This document shows, piece after piece, positions 8,120-14,150 of a stretch of DNA of 14,150 nucleotides. Within the stretch, counting starts at the first letter, position 1. Each line of letters starts with the position of its first letter. The notes under the pieces are model-generated. The model did no database searches. It worked only from the letters and a program-made list of their open reading frames with translations, and had not been told where the DNA came from. A program made the translations under genes and the position numbers. The DNA is from Cochliopodium minus (taxonomy: Eukaryota > Discosea > Himatismenida > Cochliopodiidae), in assembly GCA_024220525.1 (NCBI GenBank), contig JAMYWO010000546.1, positions 4,621 to 18,770 on the forward strand, read 5' to 3'.

Positions 8120-10779
8120 TCATTCCCCATCAATAGAAACATCAGTTTTCGGACTGTACATAGAATTCCCCAGAATGGAGTGAACATTTTCGACGAGAAC
8201 CTCAACGTTGTGAATGTAAGAACGAATGGTCTCAGACTCCTCCACCTTCAACTCGACAGTCTCCGTGAATCGAGTGCACAAGTCGCTCAACTTTATAAAA
8301 TCTTTTTTGAGAGAAAAAAAGTTGGAATGTAAAGAACGAAAGGACTCTTCATTCAAAGAAGATGAGGATAATTGTATTTCAAAATCTTTAAAGTTGGTTA
8401 TGAAAAACTCAAAGGTGGGAGTGATGTATTTCTCGATGAGGCTGATGGAGAACTGCGTGATTTCGAGAGAGTCATTTTTGACCCTTTCGTAGAGGGGCTG
8501 GTAGCTCTGTGTGAAGTTGGTAATGTGATAAACCAAAATCCTGAGACTTGCCGCATTTGATGCAATTTTTTCTATTTCAATGAAAATCAAATAAAAAAAA
8601 ACAAAAAAATGAAATATGTAAAAAAAAAAAGAAAAAAAAATGATTATTAAAATAAAAAATATTTACTAATTAAAAAATATAAAAAGTATTTTAAAAAAAA
8701 ATAAAAAGAGTTTAAAATAAAAAACGTTTAGTCAAAATAGAAAAGAAAAAATAAATATTAAAATAAATATTAAAAAAAGCAAATACAAATAAAATATCTA
8801 AAAAATTTACCCAATTCACTATCAATTTGGAGGATCTCAGAAGACTCATCATTGAAAGACTCATCGCCAAAATCATCCAAAGAATCGCAGACAAACTTTA
8901 TTTTCTTTTGGATCTCGATGAGTTTCTTCTTGAGTTCGCTTTCTTGTGAAAGTAAAACGTTGAGTTGTTCTTTCAACTTTTTCCTTTCTTTCTCTGTGAG
9001 AGGCTCCTTGTCTTTATTTGGTTGTTTCTTCAATAGTGAGTCCTGTAGGTTTTTTTTTTTTAAAAAAATTTTAATTGAATATTTGAAAGAATTTTTTTAT
9101 ACATTTAAAAAATTTTAATTGAATATTCGAAAGAATTTTTTTACACATTTAAAATATTTAATTGATTATTTGAAAAAATTTTAATTTTTTTTTTCAAAAT
9201 TTTAATTTTTATGATTTTTTCGTTTTTTCATTTTTAGATTTCTTTGATTATTTTTTATTTTTATATTTTAAAACTTTTTTTTATATTTTTTATATTTTTT
9301 ATTTTTTTTTATATTTTAAAACTTTTTTTTATTTTTTATTTTTTATTTTTTATTTTTTATTTTTTCTTTTTTTAATTTGTATTTTTAAATCTATTTTTTG
9401 TTTTATTTTATAAAGTTTTAAATTCACATATTTTTTGATTTTTATTAGTTTTTTTTTACTTTTTGGTTCTTTAAAGAAACCCACTTTTTCTCTTCTTCAT
9501 CGGTGGCGTTAATGTAAGTTTGAATCCAGTTTGAGAAATAAGAAGGATGAGGAGGTGGATAAAGGGACTGCGAAAACAATGCAACGTCTGTTAACAAGTT
9601 CTTTACACAGAAAAAATAATCGAAATAAAAATTAAAGTATTGAAGTAAAAATAAAATAAAAATATATTAAATTAAAATTATAAAATAATTAATGAAAAAA
9701 AAATAAAAATAAAATAAAGTTTTTTTTAAAAAAAAAATTAAAAAAAAAATTATTATTTGAAAATAAAATATCATAGTCTAAATAAAATTAATGAATAAAA
9801 AATTAAAAATTAATTGATAATAAATTTAGAATTAAAATGAAAATTTTTTTTGAATTATTAAATAAATCATAAAATTTTAAATTTTAAAAATTAATTGAGC
9901 AAAAAAAATAATAAATGAGCAAAAAAAATAAAATGAAAAATTGAAATTAAAAATAATAAAAAAAATAAAAAAAATAAAAAAAAATATTTTTTTTTCTTAC
10001 AACACTTTTTTCAATGTGAAATAGCTTGTTCTTCAAAGAGTTAGACTCCTTCTCACTTTGGATGGGTTCCACAGTGAAGTCCAGAGAGAAAGCTTCTCGT
10101 TGGGAGCCTCGAAGAACTTGATGGGGTTAGAGAAATCAAGTTGAAACGTCCTTCTTGATCTAATGCCCTCGCTGAGGACGCTTTGAGGAGCTCTGTAAGT
10201 GATGTAAGCTTCAAAAAAAAAAAAGGTGGAAACCGTTTGAATAAAATTTAAAATTAAAAATTTGAAATTATAAAAAAATTTAAAATTAAAAAAATTTAAA
10301 ATTCAAGTAAATATAAAATAATTTTGAATATAAATAAATTAAATTTAAATATAAAAATATAAAATAATTTAGAATTTAAAAAAGTAAAATTAAAAATTTA
10401 AAAATTTAAAAATTAAAATAATTTAAAAAATAAAATAATTTAAAAATAAAATAATTTAAAATATAAAAATATAAAACAAAATAATTTAAAAAATAATTAA
10501 AAAAAAAATTATTTTAAAAAAGAAATATCAAATAAATTGAAACATACTTTTAAACATGATTATAAGTTTAAAATTTAAAAAAAAATCAAAAATTAACATT
10601 AAAAAATGAAATTAAATAAAATTAATAAAACATTTTTTTACCTGCCAATCTTCCAAATTATTCCTGAAGCAATATTCAAAAATCTTTTCAGTATTTCTCC
10701 TCCTCATCTGAGATCCACCTATTATTTTCATTGTAATTGTTAAAATTACATTCTTTGGGTTCTCAAATATGTTTCCCAT
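8120..10779 (-). CDS. Coiled-coil protein of unknown family, 3' part intact, 5' part frameshifted
   Basis: Exons read right to left: 10779-10642 (opens ATG, 46 codons), 10208-10001, 9600-9460, 9042-8811 and 8571-8120 (stop TGA). The last three join cleanly in phase, with canonical donors, to each other and to the second half of exon 10208-10001. The product contains a segment with YPPPHP and Trp residues (9600-9460), a highly charged heptad-like coiled coil (9042-8811: EKERKKLKEQL, ESELKKKLIEIQKKI) and a long helical C-terminal region (8571-8120), a plan common in membrane-trafficking or cytoskeletal adaptors; I do not recognise the family. Oddities: exon 10208-10001 changes frame near 10093 as if one base were missing (first half FQLDFSNPIKFFEAPNEK, second half FSLDFTVEPIQSEKESN), and the junction 10642/10208 is also one base out of phase. 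The ATG at 10779 follows ctag directly, so it may be an internal exon rather than the start. Confidence 0.6.
8572..8810 (-). other. Intron of the coiled-coil gene
   Basis: This 239-nt intron has donor gtaaat (minus strand, at 8810) and acceptor aaatag (at 8572), with a nearly pure A/T interior. Splicing here makes a split Glu codon and continues the helical reading frame. Confidence 0.75.
9065..9188. repeat. Tandem repeat, about 44-bp period, 2.8 copies
   Basis: The word ttaattg recurs at 9071, 9115 and 9158, inside units of the form ttttaattgaatattygaaag plus a T-run and an acattta end. Units 1 and 2 differ at only a few bases; unit 3 is more diverged and truncated. It lies wholly inside an intron. 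Confidence 0.75.
9331..9365. repeat. (ATTTTTT)n heptamer tract
   Basis: Five consecutive units of attttt/atttttt form a simple repeat inside the same intron. It is ordinary for this AT-rich genome and prone to assembly error. Confidence 0.8.
9601..10000 (-). other. 400-nt intron of the coiled-coil gene
   Basis: Donor gtaaga at 10000 and acceptor gtaaag at 9601, minus strand. Interior of A/T homopolymers with a short duplicated word (gagcaaaaaaaataa, near 9896-9925). No gene seen. Confidence 0.65.
10209..10641 (-). other. 433-nt intron of the coiled-coil gene
   Basis: Donor gtaaaa at 10641 and acceptor ttgaag at 10209, minus strand. The interior is almost pure A/T built of aaaattta-like words. 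The flanking exons differ in phase by one base, so one boundary or a nearby base is probably wrong. Confidence 0.5.
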
Positions 10780-11169
10780 CTAGAAAATTTTTTTATTTTT
10801 TATTTTTTATTTTTTATTTTAAATTATTGATTATTTTTGTTAAATTTTTAATGTTTGATAACAAGAAAAAAGAAAATTATTTAAATTTATTTTTTATTTT
10901 TATTTTTCTCACTTTCGTATTTTTTTATTATTTATTTCAAATTTTTTATTTCAAATTTTTTATTTCAAATTTTATTTCAAATTTTTTATTTCAAATTTTT
11001 TTTTTTTATTTCAAATTTTTTTCTTATTTTTTTATTTATTTTTTATTTTTTATTTCAAATTTTTTATTTCAAATTTTTATTTTTTTATTTTTAAATTATT
11101 TCATGTTTTTTTTTTTCATAATTTTTTTCATAATTTTTTCTTATTTTTTCATTTCAATCATTTTTTTTT
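10780..11169 (-). other. AT-rich interval between exon groups: intron or intergenic
   Basis: This stretch separates the exon ending at 11170 from the one starting at 10779 (minus strand). It has an acceptor-like ctag at its left end but no GT donor at its right end, where the frame runs into TAA. It is either an intron whose donor is lost (the sequence at the expected place is t-taaaaaa instead of gtaaaa) or a true intergenic gap between two genes. Confidence 0.45.
10933..11074. repeat. Interspersed TATTTCAAAT repeat, 8 copies
   Basis: Exact tatttcaaat copies begin at 10933, 10947, 10961, 10973, 10987, 11007, 11051 and 11065, mostly 14 bp apart and separated by T-runs. The spacing suggests tandem duplication of a 14-bp unit with later insertions. 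Confidence 0.8.
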
Positions 11170-11709
11170 TTAATTTTCGAGAAGAGACTCTATGGTAAGC
11201 TCCAAAGCAGGGCTCCTATTGAAAGCATCTCTGTAACTGATGCACTCACTGTTGGGCAACTCGAAAACGAGGCTGTTGTTGTTGAAGTTTTCCACCCAAT
11301 CTGTCCAAATTTCTTTGCGCGATTTTTTCTGGAAAACTGAAAGATTTTGTTGAAATAAAACATGTTTTTATTTTTTTAAAAAAAAAAAAAAAATGATTGA
11401 AATAAAAAATAAAAAAAGTAAAATTTGACAATAAAATAAATTGACAAAAAATTTTAAGAAAATAATTTTTAACAAATATTAAAAGAGAAATAAATTAAAA
11501 ATAAACTTTTAAATAATTTTTTTTTTTTGATAATAAATAATTACAAAAATAAATCAAATCAAATAAATAAAAATAAGAAATAAAAAAGGGTTTTTTTGCC
11601 TTGTAATTCAAGTCTTCTCTTGAGCGCCTCAGCGGAAGGATGTTTCATGAAAGCTTGCACATTCTTGTTGGTCATGAGGTTCTCTAAAGAAGTGTCAGTG
11701 TTTTGCTTC
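11170..11709 (-). CDS. Two exons of an unknown helical protein, probably the 5' part of the coiled-coil gene
   Basis: Exons 11709-11600 and 11336-11170 on the minus strand. The first starts after a good acceptor (tttcag), so at least one earlier exon is missing; it reads in one frame only (contains NVQAFMKHPSAEALKRRLEL). Its donor is GC rather than GT (caag|gcaaaa at 11599-11598), and joining there is in phase with the second exon (contains KEIWTDWVENFNNNSLVFEL and SYRDAFNRSPALELTIESLL). The second exon runs to TAA at 11172-11170. Either the gene ends here, or the base after its last Asn codon has lost the G of a gtaaaa donor, in which case it would join in phase 0 to the exon at 10779. I favour one large gene with damage, because the two parts are of the same type, but this is not proven. 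Confidence 0.5.
11337..11599 (-). other. Putative GC-AG intron
   Basis: Minus-strand intron with donor gcaaaa after caag, and acceptor tttcag. GC-AG introns are a known minority class in eukaryotes. The exons either side are in phase across it and no GT lies nearby, which is the reason for the call. Confidence 0.5.
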
Positions 11710-11932
11710 CTGAAATTAAATCTTTTTTGATATTTTTTAAAAAATTTATATTAAAAAAATACTAATTATGAAAAATGAAAAATATATAATTACTTTTTAA
11801 TAATATATAATATTTAAAATAAAAAAAAAATTGTTCAAATTAAATTAAAATAAATTTAAATTAAAAAAATTAGAATTAAAAATAAAAATAAAAATAAAAA
11901 TAAAAATAAAAATAATAAAAATAAAAATAAAA
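11710..11932. repeat. AT-only interval ending in an AAAAAT hexamer array beside an N
   Basis: No gene is visible. The right end, about 11877-11932, is an array of aaaaat units interrupted once, ending directly at the N. The genes on both sides point away from this interval and each lacks its first exon. Confidence 0.65.
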
Positions 11933-11933
11933 N
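11933..11933. other. Unresolved base (N)
   Basis: This is the only ambiguous base in the window. It sits between the hexamer array and coding sequence, exactly where a splice acceptor G would be expected (aaN then an in-frame exon). It may be a single uncalled base or mark a collapsed or closed assembly gap. Confidence 0.9.
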
Positions 11934-12858
11934 TTTGCATAATGCCGATTTTTTCAAGGACATGCACCTCAATCAAACCGTTGAATCTGTTTTGTAAATT
12001 TTTTATTTTTATTTTTTATTTTTATTTAATATTTTTTTGTAGAATGGTTTTTTAGACAGGGAAGAGTTAACCAAACTTGCAAAATTTGTAATTTTAATTT
12101 TTTAATTTTAACTTGTTATTAATTTTATTTTTATTTAATTTGAATGTTGAAAAAACAAACATTTTTTGTAAATTCTTTAGTTTTTATTTTGTTTCATTAT
12201 TTACATTTTTTACTTATTATTTTTTTTGATTTTTTTATTTTTTTTAAATTTCTTTTGAATTTATTTTACTTTTGTTCTTTAATTTTAATTTTTATTTGAT
12301 TTTTTTATTTTTTGATAAATTTATCAAAAATTTTTTTTCAGAGATCACACGCTATGAGATCCCATTTCGAAATATCTTTTGAGCAACTCAGACCCACTTT
12401 GTCAGAAGTAAATTTACTTTATAAAAATTAATTTTTTTTTTATTTTTTTTTTTTTTTAAAGTCTGGCTTGGATGTACACCAACAAAACGACATCAGAAAC
12501 GAAATTGTTAACAAACTTTATTTTCTCCCACAAATCGTCAACGTGAGTGTTGATCTCTGCATCAAATATGCCGACAAAAACAATGACGGCAAAATCAGTC
12601 TCGAAGAGTACATCCATTGGGCAACCGATGAACAACAGGTATTAAAATTATTTTTTTATTTTCAATTTTTTTTTCATTTTTTATTATCTATAATATTACG
12701 TTTTAAAATTAATTTTAAAATTTAATAATGTTTTTTTTTAGATTTTTGATTACAACCAGGAATTCGAGCAGATAATGTTACCTCTTGTCAAAAACCTCTC
12801 TGAAAAATTACAAATCGAAATTCTTGACATCATGACCAAAGCTTTCAAAGGAAATTGA
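11934..12858 (+). CDS. EF-hand calcium-binding protein, 5' incomplete, at least 5 exons
   Basis: Exons 11934-11979, 12043-12087, 12342-12407, 12462-12638 and 12742-12858 give 149 whole codons plus one leading base; all internal junctions are phase 0 and the stop is TGA. The second EF-hand is complete and canonical: DKNNDGKISLEE, with Asp1, Asn3, Asp5, Gly6, Ile8 and Glu12 in place. The first, spanning the junction 11979/12043, ends well (NGFLDREEL) but its start reads HLNQ, with His where Asp1 should be and an extra Thr from the junction, so it probably binds calcium poorly. The rest is helical, resembling calcineurin-B or calmodulin-like sensors; no lipid anchor or enzyme domain is seen, so a calcium sensor or buffer is inferred. 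The first donor (gttgaa at 11980) is chosen for phase; the better-looking gtaaat at 11994 breaks the frame. No start codon is visible before the N. Confidence 0.7.
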
Positions 12859-12980
12859 AAATAAAAATTAAATAAACTTTTTTATATAAATTTTTTTTTT
12901 TTAATTTAATCAATAAATCATCAATTTCCGTGAAATTTTCTTTTTATAATTTGAAAAAATTAAATCATTTGAAACTATTT
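12859..12980. other. Spacer after the EF-hand gene
   Basis: About 120 AT-rich bases follow the TGA, including a T-run near 12889-12902. Nothing else is visible. Confidence 0.4.
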
Positions 12981-13145
12981 CTACAATGATCAAGAAAAGG
13001 GGCTTGGGGAAAATTTGTTTCAAGATATGCCCGGAATAAAACTTTAAACACATCAAAAAATGGAAAACAGATTGGCAGAAATCAACAGGGAAAAAAGCAT
13101 GGGTATCTTTGGACCATAATATAGAGGAGATATTTCCCTAGGTTT
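12981..13145. other. G+C-richer island of unknown function between convergent genes
   Basis: This stretch is markedly richer in G and C than the surrounding spacer and lacks long homopolymers. On the plus strand ATG 12986 opens a protein-like frame (MIKKRGLGKICFKICPE, then TAA, then KWKTDWQKSTGKKAWVSLD to TAG 13139-13141). On the minus strand the frame of the neighbouring gene continues past its TAA in protein-like fashion (KPREISPLYYGPKIPM) to a TGA. Neither strand gives an uninterrupted gene. It could be a 3' untranslated region, a structured RNA, or a worn coding relic. Confidence 0.4.
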
Positions 13146-14065
13146 TTAGCTATCCAACTTTTCGCTGAGGTTATCGTTTGTGTACGGAACTAATGTTTTT
13201 TATTTTTTATTTTTTATCATAAAATAAAAATAAAAAATAAAAAACATGTTAAAAATAAAAAATAAAAATTTAAAAATAAAAAATAAAAATAAATAGAAAA
13301 AGAAATTTTTTTTTAAAAAATAATTTAAAAGTGTTATTTAGAAATTAAATTTAAAAATAATAAAAATAAGATTACAAGTTTTTCCTTGATAACACAAACA
13401 AAACATATCAAAAGACAAAGAATCAAAAAAAATTTTCAAATAATTAATGGTGGGATCATCTTGGAGATAAAAGGGATAGTGATACGTGGTGGTGGAACAG
13501 AAGAAATTTTTATTGTGGTACATCTTAGTTTTTTGCAGGTTCATGGATGCTAATGAGTAGCTCACTGCCAGCTCTACTAATTCTTTTTTGTTGCACAACT
13601 TTGCCAGATATTCGAACTTCTCTAAGTTTCTTCTGTTGGATACCATGTTGTTGATTATTTTCTAGATGAATTAAAATGAAATTAAAGGTGATTTTTTGGA
13701 AACGAAAATAAAATCAAAAAACATTTTTTTAAATCAAAAATTAAAAAACATTTTTTAAATAAAAAATAAATAAAAATTTTTTAATAAATGTAAATATAAA
13801 AATTCTTTTTTAATTCTTTTTTAATTCTTTTTAATGATAAAGTACCGTATCCGCTTTGTCATCAATACTCAAGAGTTGTTTTAAATCCATTTTGTTTTTG
13901 ATATGATGGTCTAACTCTTCTTTAAGCTTGGCTAGATCTCCCGCTTCAATCAAATATCTTGTTCTTTGAGATGGTAAACATTACTATATAAATCTTCAAT
14001 TTAATGAATCTATTAAAGAGGTGCAATGAAATTTGATTTTACTTATTTTTAAAAATGAGCAACAT
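13146..14065 (-). CDS. Small protein of unknown family, about 156 aa, 4 exons
   Basis: Reading right to left: 14065-14043 (tentative first exon), 13963-13846, 13661-13376 and 13189-13146 (stop TAA) join in phase (471 nt). The three later exons are well supported. 13963-13846 contains RYLIEAGDLAKLKEELDHHI, an amphipathic helix. 13661-13376 contains NLEKFEYLAKLCNKKELVEL followed by an aromatic-rich segment with several Cys (MFCLCYQGK). The last exon adds FPYTNDNLSEKLDS. The donor at 13375 (gtaatc) and acceptor at 13190 (cattag) give a split Phe codon; without this splice the frame runs into an AT-rich tail. The first exon rests only on phase and a GT donor, and a start further right, outside the window, is possible. 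No known domain is recognised; helical repeats of the ankyrin or TPR sort are a guess. Confidence 0.55.
13195..13247. repeat. A/T hairpin inside an intron
   Basis: The left arm gttttttattttttatttttt and a nearly complementary right arm of ataaaaa units ending in aaaaaac flank a short centre (atcat). It lies in the last intron of the minus-strand gene. Such near-palindromes arise easily from simple A/T repeats. Confidence 0.5.
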
Positions 14066-14150
14066 CCAAAACCAACATAAGGAAAAATAATTTGCATAAT
14101 TATGCGAATCACCATACACTGTATGTAATATCAATTGTATATTAGAAGAT
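14066..14150. other. Right edge, no gene placed
   Basis: The last 85 bases are less homopolymeric than a typical spacer and contain a dyad-like ttgcataattatgc/gcaa. They may hold the promoter or first exon of the minus-strand gene. Nothing definite can be called. Confidence 0.3.

Larger units (their letters stand above)
9043..9459 (-). other. 417-nt intron of the coiled-coil gene, with tandem repeats
   Basis: Donor gtaaaaa at 9459 and acceptor cctacag at 9043 on the minus strand; both flanking exons are in phase 0. The interior holds two tandem-repeat tracts, annotated separately, and no open frame worth calling. Confidence 0.7.

Noticed and set aside
8226-8560. Plus-strand open frames within 8226-8560
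   Set aside because: They are shadows of the minus-strand helical exon 8571-8120, which is in phase with its upstream exons.
8590-8800. A-rich array that might be a retroelement tail or CRISPR-like repeat
   Set aside because: It is simple A/T low complexity within an intron with good splice sites, with no regular spacers, target-site duplications or reverse-transcriptase frame.
10737-11198. 153-codon plus-strand open frame, almost all Phe, Leu, Ile and Tyr
   Set aside because: It arises from T-rich intron repeats (tatttcaaat array), and its two ends overlap minus-strand exons.
13060-13130. U6 snRNA-like sequence
   Set aside because: Only the short words acaggga and agcatgg resemble U6; the remainder of this highly conserved RNA is absent.
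1-14150. Bacterial or giant-virus origin
   Set aside because: The many short, phased spliceosomal introns in every larger gene fit a nuclear eukaryotic genome; no capsid, viral polymerase or operon structure is seen.

Overview
The window looks like nuclear DNA of a unicellular eukaryote with a very AT-rich genome, possibly an amoeba or related protist; the lineage cannot be fixed from the sequence. The reasons are genes split by many short spliceosomal introns (about 53 to 430 nt, donors mostly gtaaaa, gtaagt or gtaatt, acceptors ending in ag), coding exons clearly richer in G+C than the homopolymer-laden introns and spacers, and eukaryotic families (CDK-type kinase fold, leucine-rich repeats, RING/TRAF-like zinc fingers, EF-hands). 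There is no sign of operons, CRISPR arrays, insertion sequences or rRNA/tRNA genes. Most models end in TGA and use TGG for Trp, so the standard code fits.

Layout, left to right. 1-464: spacer with at most the tail of an upstream gene. 465-1947 (+): five-exon CDK-like protein whose catalytic residues are largely lost, so a predicted pseudokinase. 2265-2902 (+): small four-helix membrane protein. 3086-5244 (-): seven-exon leucine-rich-repeat protein with a proline-rich and Asn/Ser/Asp-rich tail. 5337-5603 (+): possible small one-helix membrane protein, with coding-looking sequence continuing past its TGA. 6081-7989 (+): leucine-rich repeats, coiled coil, cysteine-only RING-like domain and TRAF-like zinc finger in one predicted chain. 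8120-11709 (-): a large coiled-coil gene of unknown family; its last three exons are clean, but the upstream exons have a frameshift, a phase mismatch, a missing donor and a GC donor, which means either decay or sequencing error. 11934-12858 (+): EF-hand protein lacking its first exon, starting directly after the only N in the window. 12981-13145: G+C-richer island without a clear function. 13146-14065 (-): small four-exon protein of unknown family.

I built the exon models by hand from splice signals and reading-phase matching. For the kinase, the membrane protein and the first LRR gene every junction is in phase with a canonical donor; the LRR-RING gene is in phase but needs one odd GT donor. 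The most noteworthy items are the dead CDK-like protein, the LRR-RING-TRAF combination, and the damaged interval around 10.1-12.0 kb. Two of these genes resemble signalling or ubiquitin-system parts, but nothing shows that the neighbours form one pathway.
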